The notes beneath the pieces are model-generated. The model had not been told where the DNA came from. It did not search any database and was given only the letters and a program-made list of their open reading frames with translations. Of a stretch of 6,167 bases of DNA, positions 1 through 6,167 are shown one piece after another. The stretch is taken from assembly GCA_014378285.1 (NCBI GenBank), contig JACMNZ010000015.1:1-6167 (forward strand), given 5' to 3'. The stretch is from Pseudopedobacter sp. (lineage in GTDB: Bacteria > Bacteroidota > Bacteroidia > Sphingobacteriales > Sphingobacteriaceae). How positions within the stretch are numbered: position 1 is the stretch's first letter; every line of letters begins with the position of its first letter. Both the position numbers and the translations under genes were made by a program.

Positions 1-12
1 TACAACCTGATT

Positions 13-441
13 ATGATAGCAGTACACCAAATTTTATCTCAAAAAGAAGGTAGATTAATTACAATAATGCCAGAATCTATGGTTTATGAAGCTTTAGAAA
101 TCATGAACAGTTATAATATAAGTGCCATTATGATTGTAGATAACGATCAACTGATGGGTATTTTTACCGAGCGAGATTATGCCCGTAAAGTGGTGTTAAA
201 AGGTAAATCATCTAAAGAGGTAAAAATAAACGATGTTATGACCCCAAACCCAAAAACTATCAGCCCAAAAGATAGCTTAGATCATTGCATGAAACTGATG
301 ACAGATATGCACATTAGGCATTTACCTGTAGAAATTGATGGAAAATTATCAGGAATGATTTCTATTGGCGATTTAGTAAAATACATTATTGAAGACCAAA
401 AACAAACCATTAAAAATTTAGAATCTTATATTAATAGCTAA
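13..441 (+). CDS. Small protein with two CBS domains (Bateman module)
   Basis: This 142-residue cytoplasmic protein consists almost entirely of a tandem pair of CBS domains, roughly residues 7-63 and 76-128. Such pairs usually bind adenosine nucleotides and act as an energy or ligand sensor. Visible hallmarks are GIFTERDYARKVV at 49-61 in the first repeat, DVMTPNP at 74-80 opening the second, and GMISIGDLVK at 114-123. The two (T/S)-x-x-D signatures (T52-D55, S117-D120) are where the ribose/phosphate contact normally lies. A short charged helix (about 128-140) ends the protein. There is no fused enzyme or transporter domain, so partner and ligand are unknown. The first ATG fits the usual size of stand-alone members, but the frame stays open to the left edge, so a slightly longer N-terminus cannot be excluded. 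No Shine-Dalgarno is visible in the 12 bases upstream. The gene converges on the lipoprotein gene. Confidence 0.9.
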   Translation: MIAVHQILSQKEGRLITIMPESMVYEALEIMNSYNISAIMIVDNDQLMGIFTERDYARKVVLKGKSSKEVKINDVMTPNPKTISPKDSLDHCMKLMTDMHIRHLPVEIDGKLSGMISIGDLVKYIIEDQKQTIKNLESYINS

Positions 442-443
442 AT

Positions 444-474
444 AAAAAGTCAACTTTTTAGGGTTGACTTTTTT
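444..474. terminator. Bidirectional rho-independent terminator between convergent genes
   Basis: An 11-bp perfect inverted repeat (AAAAAGTCAAC at 444-454, GTTGACTTTTT at 463-473) encloses an 8-base loop. On the + strand it ends in a run of six T starting three bases after the CDS stop region. On the - strand the 3' arm also ends in five T followed by ATTT. It lies exactly between the ends of two convergent genes (441 and 505), so it probably stops transcription from both sides. Confidence 0.85.
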
Positions 475-504
475 GAGAGATTAATTATCGATTTTTATGT
501 TTCA

Positions 505-2478
505 TTATTTGTACCAATCTTTAAACTGAGTACCTCCAGATGCTGCCCAAGCATTAAAATTTGGATAGGCCAAATTTACTGCTTGCCCTTCTGAAGGATA
601 ATTAAAAGGTTCAACAAAACTTAAAGCCCAAGGCCAGTTATTCTCACCAATATAATATTTTCCTTGTGCCGGGTTTGATAAATCCTGTAAAGAACCGAAT
701 AAGTTTTTATCTGCCAAACTAGTAGGTGTAAGGCCAGGTAAATGTATTTCATAGCTTCTTCTACCATCACTAATTAAGAAAGGATTGTAAGGCGCAGCAT
801 TTAAAATATTTATTGATTGGGGTTTTAAAAACTCAATAAGCACCCTAATTGGTTCAGAATAGTTAACCTTACCGTCAAAGATTAATTTTTGGTTATCAAA
901 AGGAATAATTACTGCTTTTGCTTGTCCAGCCTCTGTCCCGTTCTGGTTATATTTAATATATTTTCCGCTGTTTATATATCCTCTAACATCATCAATCACA
1001 TTTTGATTAATGGGTAGTTCTACCCCAAAACCATTCTTATAATATGCTAAAGATTGGTTTACTTTATAATCAGCTTTCATTTCCACAACCTCGTTATTAG
1101 CATTAACATTGTAAGAATAACGATAGTTAACTACCAAGTCATTCATATCATAATCTCCTTTTGCTGGCCATAAATCTTCAAATGCTAATGTACCCCACCC
1201 AGTTTGAGAGGGGAAATACACAGTATAAACTTTTTTAGAATCTCGAGGAAACAAATCTAAATCATCTAAAATACCATCTCCATCACTATCAATAGGTTCA
1301 GATAATTTTATCATATTTTGTTTATTTAAAGCATTTGCTTTGTTAGAACTAAAATAAACCACAATATCATTAAAGTCATTATCAGATTTTCCGGTTTCTC
1401 GGTTAGTGTCCTCAAACCCAACAACCACTAAATCTTCTTTCTCGTAATCAAGAAAAACAGAATGTTGTTTAAGATTTAAATTATTATCGTTTTCTGGATT
1501 TAGATTCTTATCAGAAAAAAACTTTTCATATTTATTAGGATTAACAGTCTTAGAAACATTATCCCAAGCATTGCTTAATAAAACCAAACCAATAGAAGTA
1601 CCTGCGTTAAAAATCCCAAGGCTTACTTTGTCGCCAGATATTAAACCTCCGTGAGAACCCAATCCAGATGCATTGGGGAAAATATATTTAATATCAGTAA
1701 TTTGATTAGTAGAGGTTGGCTTTTTTCCTGTCGGATAAATATAGTAGCCAATTGTATTCTGAAAATTTGCTCCCTCAGAAACGTAGGTTACAAACACTTC
1801 GCCAGTTTTAACAACATCTAAATCTCTACTTGCCGCAGGAGAAAGATAAACTAAATGGTGATCGATGATGTTTTTTTCTTCTGGTAAAGATGCGTTTAAG
1901 AAGCTTAGTAATTCAGCGCTAACTGCACCAGGTTTGCTGGTTAAATAGTTAGGACGCCCATTAACATCAAAAGTGCCCAAATAAGTGAAGTTAGCACTTA
2001 AAGTTTTGTAAAAATTATTTGATAAAGTTTTAAATTTAGAATCCTGATTATTAGAAACGCTGTTTAAAATTACATTTCCGCTTAAACCGTTTGGTCCGCC
2101 TATAGATAGATCTAAGCTGTTATCTTTAATAAAAGCATTTGCTTCTTGTATTAAACCAACGTAATGTGGTTTAATAACCATTTGCTCAATATAGCTAGGG
2201 ATTGTTAATTTAGAGTTTATTGCACCGTCTTTATTTGTTAAGGCAGTAAAAACAACTGTTGTGTCGTTTGCAAAACAAAATTTAACAGGTATACCTTTTA
2301 TTGGCTCACCAAGATTGGAAAGTAATTTAATATTAATGTTGATGCTTTTTGAAGTGCCAAAGTTGAAACCATTTGGTGCAATGTTGTTCGCATTGAAATT
2401 ATCAGAAATATCTTCTTTCTTTTTACAATTTGAAAAAGCGATAGAAGCCATTACTAAAAACAACAAATATTTTTTCAT
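505..2478 (-). CDS. LruC/DUF4114-domain lipoprotein, function unknown
   Basis: The 657-residue product starts with a signal peptide (KK then a hydrophobic stretch, residues 4-16) ending in FSNC. Cys18 is the likely lipidated residue, although Asn at -1 is not the textbook lipobox. The tail after it is KKKED, a Lys/acidic stretch like those that send some Bacteroidota lipoproteins to the cell surface (inference). Residues about 44-125 resemble an Ig-like or carboxypeptidase-regulatory-like domain (GEPIKGIPVKF, TNKDGAINSKL). Residues about 240-378 look like DUF4114 and end in a SDNDFNDIVVYF motif. DSDGDGILDD (397-406) is a thrombospondin type-3-like calcium motif. Residues 418 to the end match the LruC domain (TIGR04456/DUF4842 type), with GWGTLAFEDLWP, GDYDMNDLVV and a terminal SGGTQFKDWYK. 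The family is named after a Leptospira outer-membrane lipoprotein; its role here is unknown. The gene stands alone, with 288 bp upstream. ATG directly precedes KKYLLF, supporting this start. Confidence 0.87.
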   Translation of the reverse strand: MKKYLLFLVMASIAFSNCKKKEDISDNFNANNIAPNGFNFGTSKSININIKLLSNLGEPIKGIPVKFCFANDTTVVFTALTNKDGAINSKLTIPSYIEQMVIKPHYVGLIQEANAFIKDNSLDLSIGGPNGLSGNVILNSVSNNQDSKFKTLSNNFYKTLSANFTYLGTFDVNGRPNYLTSKPGAVSAELLSFLNASLPEEKNIIDHHLVYLSPAASRDLDVVKTGEVFVTYVSEGANFQNTIGYYIYPTGKKPTSTNQITDIKYIFPNASGLGSHGGLISGDKVSLGIFNAGTSIGLVLLSNAWDNVSKTVNPNKYEKFFSDKNLNPENDNNLNLKQHSVFLDYEKEDLVVVGFEDTNRETGKSDNDFNDIVVYFSSNKANALNKQNMIKLSEPIDSDGDGILDDLDLFPRDSKKVYTVYFPSQTGWGTLAFEDLWPAKGDYDMNDLVVNYRYSYNVNANNEVVEMKADYKVNQSLAYYKNGFGVELPINQNVIDDVRGYINSGKYIKYNQNGTEAGQAKAVIIPFDNQKLIFDGKVNYSEPIRVLIEFLKPQSINILNAAPYNPFLISDGRRSYEIHLPGLTPTSLADKNLFGSLQDLSNPAQGKYYIGENNWPWALSFVEPFNYPSEGQAVNLAYPNFNAWAASGGTQFKDWYK

Positions 2479-2766
2479 CTTTTATGCTATGGATTTTAGA
2501 TAAAACTTTCCATTAGCTTAAATAGATATACTATATATATGCCGTAATAGATTTAGGAATGAATATTAGATAGATACATTCTTTGAAATGATCCTAGATT
2601 ACCATATAACGCAATTAAGGCTTTAATCTAATTATTTTTATATTGAATTTTAGTTTTACTTATCAAAGCCATAATAAACACATTGTAGAAATATGGGTAA
2701 ATTAATACTCCTTTCGCACAAATAAACGAGTGCTAATTCTAAATTTATTAAGAATGTAGATAACTA
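2479..2766. other. Gene-free AT-rich intergenic region upstream of the lipoprotein gene
   Basis: This 288-bp stretch lies between the tatC stop and the lipoprotein start and must hold the lipoprotein promoter. On the - strand I looked for the Bacteroidota -7 element TAnnTTTG with an upstream TTTG. Only two TTTG copies occur (minus strand at 2667-2664 and 2722-2719), each with an imperfect TAnn half and not spaced as a -33/-7 pair, so no promoter is assigned. No convincing terminator for tatC is visible. The only inverted repeats seen are short and AT-rich (ATTAA/TTAAT at 2614-2627, ATTCT/AGAAT at 2736-2755), plus GCAC/GTGC at 2716-2733. No coding sequence or RNA gene was recognised. Confidence 0.6.
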
Positions 2767-3642
2767 TCAATTGTTAAAGAAAGCCTTTTCTGCTTTAAGT
2801 TTATTTTTTTGAACTTTTAATGATACAAAAATGCTTAACTCATATAGTAAAAATAAAGGCAAGCTTACTGTTAACATAGTAGGTATATCTGGAGTTGGAG
2901 TCACAATGGCAGCAATTACAAAAATGATAATTACAGCATACCTTCTTTTCTCTCTCATGAAAGCTGGTGTCATTATTCCTAATTTAGATAAAATAAATAT
3001 CACGATAGGAAGCTCAAAAACAGCCCCTGTACATAAAGTTAATGTAGCTACAGATGAGAAATAGGAGTCTATGGTAATGGTATTTTCAATATCCGGACTA
3101 ATACTATAATTTGATAGGAAATTAACGGATAATGGTGCAACGATGTAGTAACCAAATAAAAGGCCTATCAAGAATAAAAAGGAAGCATAAAAAACAAAAC
3201 CAGTAGCAGATTTTCTCTCAGAGTCTTTTAAGGCTGGCTTTACAAACCTCCAAACTTCCCATAAAAGATATGGAACACCTAATGCAATACCAGTCATTAA
3301 AGCAGAGTTTATTTGCAATGTAAATTGGCCCGCCATTTCTGTATTGATGATTTTTCCGGGTATATTAGTAATACAAAATCCCGATTTGTGGAAATATTCC
3401 CCTGCTTTACACATCATTCTGTATGTCCAAAATGTAGGTTTATGTGGACCCATAATAATGGTATCAAAAAGAAAATCGTAATATATAAAGCAAACAATAG
3501 TCATCAAAATAATAACAATTGATGATCTTATTAAATGTACCCTTAGTTCAGATAAATGGTCAAAGAAAGACATTTCGCTTTCCAAGCTTTTACCTTTGTT
3601 TTTGATAGATTGTATTAAATCTGTTTTTCTTTCTTCGGCCAT
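2767..3642 (-). CDS. tatC: Sec-independent protein translocase subunit TatC
   Basis: TatC is the polytopic inner-membrane receptor of the twin-arginine pathway. It recognises RR signal peptides and, with TatA-type subunits, exports folded proteins. The 291-residue sequence shows six hydrophobic segments (about 37-57, 107-127, 147-170, 195-217, 235-250, 254-275). Family hallmarks are the N-terminal HLSELR (29-34), VPYLLWEVWRFVKPAL followed by KDSER (123-143), FELP (210-213) and TPTPDIPT (248-255). It is longer than the 258-residue E. coli protein. The extra length is a cytoplasmic N-terminus of about 24 residues and a long first periplasmic loop (about 58-106) with two Cys, 78 and 90. The ATG at 3642 is chosen over a GTG at 3666 in the same frame, because the GTG lies inside the hairpin of the upstream terminator. 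ATG reads MAEERKTDLIQ; another ATG (MSFFDHL) 23 codons further in is possible but less likely. No tatA or tatB is in the window. Confidence 0.93.
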   Translation of the reverse strand: MAEERKTDLIQSIKNKGKSLESEMSFFDHLSELRVHLIRSSIVIILMTIVCFIYYDFLFDTIIMGPHKPTFWTYRMMCKAGEYFHKSGFCITNIPGKIINTEMAGQFTLQINSALMTGIALGVPYLLWEVWRFVKPALKDSERKSATGFVFYASFLFLIGLLFGYYIVAPLSVNFLSNYSISPDIENTITIDSYFSSVATLTLCTGAVFELPIVIFILSKLGIMTPAFMREKRRYAVIIIFVIAAIVTPTPDIPTMLTVSLPLFLLYELSIFVSLKVQKNKLKAEKAFFNN

Positions 3643-3654
3643 CTTATTTAAAGC

Positions 3655-3689
3655 AAAAAATACCACTTTGATTTTTCAGAGTGGTATTT
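3655..3689 (-). terminator. Rho-independent terminator of the fabH-accB-accC operon
   Basis: Reading the - strand, an AAATACCACTCTG arm begins about 21 bases after the accC stop. It is followed by a 6-base loop and CAAAGTGGTATTT, pairing 10 bp, one C-A mismatch, then 2 bp. The 3' arm runs into six consecutive T (complement of 3655-3660). This is a strong intrinsic terminator by shape. It ends only about 12 bases before the tatC ATG, so tatC must depend on read-through or on a promoter overlapping accC or this hairpin. Confidence 0.85.
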
Positions 3690-3710
3690 AAGATACGTTA
3701 TTTTTATGTT

Positions 3711-5057
3711 TTAGTTTTCCGCTGTTAAATCAAAAGTTTCCATAAACTTAGTGGTAAAATTACCTGCTCTAAAGTTTGGATCCTTTAAAAGTTTTAAGTG
3801 AAAAGGTATAGTTGTTTTTATGCCTTCGATTACAAATTCACTTAAAGCTCTTTCCATCGTATTTAATGCCTCTTCCCTTGTTTGCGCAACACAAATTAAC
3901 TTCGCAATCATAGAATCATAATTTGGAGGGATATTATAACCAGCATAAACATGTGTATCAACTCTTACTCCATGCCCGCCGGGTGAGTGAAAATGAGTGA
4001 TTCTTCCTGGAGAAGGTCTAAAGTTATTGAACGGATCTTCTGCATTTATCCTACATTCTATTGCGCACATTTCTGGTGTGTATGATTTTCCCGAAATTGG
4101 AATCCCTGCCGCAACCTTAATCTGTTCTTTAATCAAATCAAAATTAATAACCTCTTCCGTTACCGGATGCTCTACTTGGATACGCGTATTCATCTCCATA
4201 AAGTAGAAGTTACGATGTTTGTCTACCAAGAATTCTACTGTTCCAGCACCTTCATAATTAACTGCAGAAGCGCCAATAATAGCTGCTGCACCCATTTTTT
4301 CTCTTAATTCTGGTGTCATGAAAGGAGATGGCGCTTCTTCTACCAATTTTTGGTGACGACGTTGTATAGAACAATCTCTTTCTGATAAATGGCAAACTTT
4401 TCCAAATTGATCGCCAATTACTTGTATTTCAATATGGCGTGGATCTTCAATATATTTTTCAAGATACATCCCGTCATTTCCAAATGCAGCTGCAGATTCT
4501 TGCCTGGCAGAATCCCAAGCATCTTCGAAATCTTCATCTTTCCATACTTGGCGCATTCCACGGCCACCACCACCCGCGGTAGCTTTTAAGATAACGGGAT
4601 AACCTATTTTATTAGCGATTTCAATACCTTGCTTAACATCTTTTAGTAACCCTTCTGAACCTGGAATTGTTGGTACACCAGCTAATTTCATGGTATCCTT
4701 TGCTGATGCTTTATCGCCCATTCCATTAATTTGTTCTGCGGTTGCACCAATAAATTTAATTCCGTATTCTTTACAAATGGCAGAAAATTTGGCGTTTTCT
4801 GATAAAAATCCATAACCAGGATGTATTGCATCTGCATTGGTTAATTCTGCCGCAGAAATTATATTTGGGATATTAAGATAGGAATCTTTACTAGGAGGAG
4901 GACCTATACAAACAGCCTCATCTGCAAAACGTACATGTAAGCTTTCCCTATCTGCGGTAGAGTAAACTGCTACCGTTTTTATTCCCATTTCTTTACAAGT
5001 ACGGATAATTCTTAATGCAATTTCCCCTCTATTTGCGATTAGTATTTTTTTGAACAT
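3711..5057 (-). CDS. accC: Acetyl-CoA carboxylase, biotin carboxylase subunit AccC
   Basis: AccC uses ATP and bicarbonate to carboxylate biotin carried on AccB, the first half-reaction of malonyl-CoA formation in the cytoplasm. The 448 residues match the stand-alone bacterial enzyme (449 in E. coli) end to end. The N-terminal biotin-carboxylase domain opens with KKILIANRGEIALRI, and HPGYGFLSENAKF lies at 79-91. The ATP-grasp domain has Lys116, Lys158, the glycine-rich AGGGGRGMR loop (161-169), HIEIQVIGD (208-216) and ERDCSIQRRHQKLVEE (226-241). Metal and catalytic residues are in place: Glu275, Glu288, Asn290, Arg292, Gln294, Val295 and Glu296 (FMEMNTRIQVEHPVTEE). The C-terminal domain has ECRINAEDP (334-342) and GYNIPPNYDSMIAKLI. 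No biotinyl or carboxyltransferase domain is fused, so this is not a pyruvate or propionyl-CoA carboxylase long form. It follows accB by 84 bp containing a tandem repeat, and a terminator follows it. Confidence 0.97.
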   Translation of the reverse strand: MFKKILIANRGEIALRIIRTCKEMGIKTVAVYSTADRESLHVRFADEAVCIGPPPSKDSYLNIPNIISAAELTNADAIHPGYGFLSENAKFSAICKEYGIKFIGATAEQINGMGDKASAKDTMKLAGVPTIPGSEGLLKDVKQGIEIANKIGYPVILKATAGGGGRGMRQVWKDEDFEDAWDSARQESAAAFGNDGMYLEKYIEDPRHIEIQVIGDQFGKVCHLSERDCSIQRRHQKLVEEAPSPFMTPELREKMGAAAIIGASAVNYEGAGTVEFLVDKHRNFYFMEMNTRIQVEHPVTEEVINFDLIKEQIKVAAGIPISGKSYTPEMCAIECRINAEDPFNNFRPSPGRITHFHSPGGHGVRVDTHVYAGYNIPPNYDSMIAKLICVAQTREEALNTMERALSEFVIEGIKTTIPFHLKLLKDPNFRAGNFTTKFMETFDLTAEN

Positions 5058-5064
5058 TTTTTTA

Positions 5065-5104
5065 CAATTTGACGATTTGATAATTTAATCATTTTCCAAT
5101 TTGA
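5065..5104. repeat. Degenerate 8-bp tandem repeat between accB and accC
   Basis: Five head-to-tail octamers can be read on the + strand: CAATTTGA, CGATTTGA, TAATTTAA, TCATTTTC, CAATTTGA. The first and last are identical and the middle ones degenerate. Imperfect relatives continue at TTGACAAA (5105-5112) and CAAATTGA (5133-5140). In the mRNA sense the unit is TCAAATTG, and the array ends eight bases upstream of the accC ATG. It fills about half of the 84-bp gap. Arrays of this kind resemble dispersed intergenic repeats I recall from Bacteroidota genomes; that comparison is memory, not a search. Function is unknown. Confidence 0.7.
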
Positions 5105-5141
5105 TTGACAAATGGGTTCATTCTCTTACAGACAAATTGAT

Positions 5142-5627
5142 TTATGATACATCTACTAAAAATAATGGTTGATCGTACTCTACTGGTTGAGAATTATCGA
5201 CTAAAACCTTTACAATTTTACCAGAAACTTCAGATTCAATCTCATTAAATAGTTTCATAGCTTCAATAATACAAAGCACATGCCCATTTACTATCTCATC
5301 ACCAACATTAACAAAATTTGATTTATCTGGAGATGATGACCGGTAAAAAGTGCCAATCATTGGAGATTTAATGGTAATATATTTAGAATCGTCATCACTA
5401 TCATTAGAACTAGTTAATGAAGGATTTGCTGGAACATTAGTTGCTGTCGGAGCAGGTAAATTTTGTACAGGTTGTTGTAAGTGTGGTTGTGGAACCGTTG
5501 CAGTAACATAAGTTGGCTGCTCTGTAGTTTTTATGGTGATTTTAAAATCTTTTTCTTCTATTGATACTTCATTCACTCCTGATTTTGATACAAATTTAAT
5601 CAAGTCTTGAATTTGTTTAATATCCAT
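5142..5627 (-). CDS. accB: Acetyl-CoA carboxylase biotin carboxyl carrier protein AccB
   Basis: AccB (BCCP) carries the biotin that shuttles CO2 from AccC to the carboxyltransferase. The start used here gives 161 residues beginning MDIKQIQDLIKFVSKSGVNE, which aligns with the first residue of E. coli AccB (MDIRKIKKLI). An ATG two codons upstream (5633) is equally open and would add only Met-Gly. The N-terminal segment (1-35) is followed by a flexible linker (about 36-81) rich in Pro, Gln, Thr and Asn and ending in the acidic SNDSDDDS. The biotinyl domain (about 82-161) contains PMIGTFYRSSSPD, the thumb region typical of the acetyl-CoA carboxylase carrier, and EAMKLFNEIE. Lys125 (codon 5253-5255) is the predicted biotinylation site. 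The gene lies 65-71 bp after fabH and 84 bp before accC, in one direction, consistent with co-transcription. Modification would need a biotin-protein ligase encoded elsewhere. Confidence 0.96.
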   Translation of the reverse strand: MDIKQIQDLIKFVSKSGVNEVSIEEKDFKITIKTTEQPTYVTATVPQPHLQQPVQNLPAPTATNVPANPSLTSSNDSDDDSKYITIKSPMIGTFYRSSSPDKSNFVNVGDEIVNGHVLCIIEAMKLFNEIESEVSGKIVKVLVDNSQPVEYDQPLFLVDVS

Positions 5628-5698
5628 TCCCATATTGGTGTGGTTTAAATGTGATTAATTTAGAAATCTAATATAGTAATTATCTGCAAAAAAAAATG

Positions 5699-6167
5699 CT
5701 AGTAAGCCCATTTCAAATAAATAGAACCCCAAGTAAATCCTCCTCCAAAAGCAGCTAATATTAAATTATCTCCTTTCTTTAGTTTACTTTCCCATTCCCA
5801 TAAACATAAAGGGATTGTTCCGTTTGTAGTATTTCCGTAACGCTCAATATTGATCATTACTTTCTCTGATCCAATTCCCATTCTATTTGCAGTTGCATCA
5901 ATAATTCTTTTATTTGCTTGATGAGGAACTAACCAATCTACTTCATTTGGGGTTAGGTTGTTTTTTTCCATAATCTCTGCAGCAACATCTGCCATATTTA
6001 TAACAGCAAATTTAAAAACTGCTTGACCTTCTTGATGGACGGCATGCTCTCTTGCATCAACAGTTTCATGGGTAGCAGGTCTTGCCGAACCTCCAGCTTT
6101 CTGGTGTAAAAAAGGTTTTCCAGAACCATCACTTTTTAATATGGAATCCATAATTCCATATCCCTCA
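5699..6167 (-). CDS. fabH: Beta-ketoacyl-ACP synthase III FabH (C-terminal part, cut by window edge)
   Basis: FabH condenses an acyl-CoA primer with malonyl-ACP to start fatty acid synthesis. Only the last 156 codons are present, about half of a typical enzyme of around 330 residues. The frame stays open to the right edge and reads EGYGI before the internal Met at 6151, so that Met is not the true start. Two of the three catalytic residues are visible: His in WLVPHQANKRIID (codon 5921-5923) and Asn in RYGNTTNGTIP (codon 5831-5833). The active-site Cys lies outside the window. AAFGGGFTWGSIYLKW at the C-terminus is the glycine-rich closing strand typical of FabH. The window shows fabH directly ahead of accB and accC, placing supply and use of malonyl units in one transcription unit. 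In related genomes rpmF and plsX often lie upstream; that is expectation only. Confidence 0.95.
   Translation of the reverse strand, partial: EGYGIMDSILKSDGSGKPFLHQKAGGSARPATHETVDAREHAVHQEGQAVFKFAVINMADVAAEIMEKNNLTPNEVDWLVPHQANKRIIDATANRMGIGSEKVMINIERYGNTTNGTIPLCLWEWESKLKKGDNLILAAFGGGFTWGSIYLKWAY

Noticed and set aside
2261..2503. Open frame on the + strand overlapping the 5' end of the lipoprotein gene
   Set aside because: It is antisense to a well-supported coding sequence including its signal peptide, and its product resembles no family I recognise.
2521..2545. TA-rich alternating tract as a promoter or origin element
   Set aside because: It is simple AT-rich sequence without a recognisable consensus or repeats of a binding site.
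2831..3064. Open frame on the + strand inside tatC
   Set aside because: It lies opposite conserved TatC transmembrane segments; its hydrophobic product mirrors the antisense strand.
3313..3522. Open frame on the + strand inside tatC encoding a Cys-rich peptide
   Set aside because: It is antisense to the TatC periplasmic loop, with no promoter or family signature.
3654..3662. TATTTTTTG on the - strand as a -7 promoter element for tatC
   Set aside because: The spacing is one base longer than TAnnTTTG, no -33 TTTG lies upstream, and the bases are fully explained as the terminator T run.
3643..3666. N-terminal extension of TatC from the GTG at 3666
   Set aside because: The GTG lies within the terminator hairpin and the extra eight residues (MVFFALNK) are not TatC-like; the ATG at 3642 is the better start.
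3997..4589. Two short + strand open frames inside accC (3997-4206 and 4389-4589)
   Set aside because: Both are fully antisense to highly conserved biotin carboxylase motifs.
5065..5140. CRISPR-like or iteron array
   Set aside because: The units are 8 bp, contiguous and degenerate with no spacers. There is no replication gene nearby and the site lies inside a housekeeping operon.
6149..6151. ATG at 6151 as the start of a short FabH-like protein
   Set aside because: The codons upstream (EGYGI) continue the FabH sequence with no stop to the window edge, so the gene is cut by the window and not truncated.

Overview
The window looks like chromosomal DNA of a Bacteroidota bacterium, most plausibly a Pedobacter-like member of the Sphingobacteriaceae. 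This rests on the strong A+T bias, the lack of Shine-Dalgarno sequences in front of the starts, the fabH-accB-accC gene order, a TatC with a long cysteine-containing first periplasmic loop, and a LruC/DUF4114 lipoprotein. The genus is inferred from protein family resemblance, not measured.

Layout: one gene on the + strand at the left edge encodes a small two-CBS-domain protein (13-441). It converges on everything else, which is on the - strand. A perfect 11-bp hairpin with T runs on both sides (444-474) sits between it and the end of a 657-residue predicted lipoprotein gene (505-2478). That protein has an Ig-like N-terminal region, a DUF4114-like region, a DSDGDG calcium-type linker and a C-terminal LruC domain. 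A gene-free AT-rich stretch (2479-2766) separates its start from the end of tatC (2767-3642), the core subunit of twin-arginine translocation. Upstream of tatC lies a strong rho-independent terminator (3655-3689) closing a fatty acid synthesis operon. In transcription order that operon is fabH (3' part only, cut by the right edge), accB and accC.

How the genes work together: AccB carries biotin, AccC carboxylates it, and the resulting malonyl group feeds chain initiation by FabH (beta-ketoacyl-ACP synthase III). The carboxyltransferase genes are not in the window. TatC and the CBS protein have no obvious functional tie to that pathway. The lipoprotein is probably an independent surface or periplasmic unit.

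Most of the window is conserved housekeeping DNA and I see no sign of a complete new multi-gene system. The least understood item is the LruC lipoprotein, in which two different domains carry near-identical acidic motifs. Also worth attention are an 8-bp-phased tandem repeat between accB and accC, and the tight packing of the accC terminator against the tatC start.
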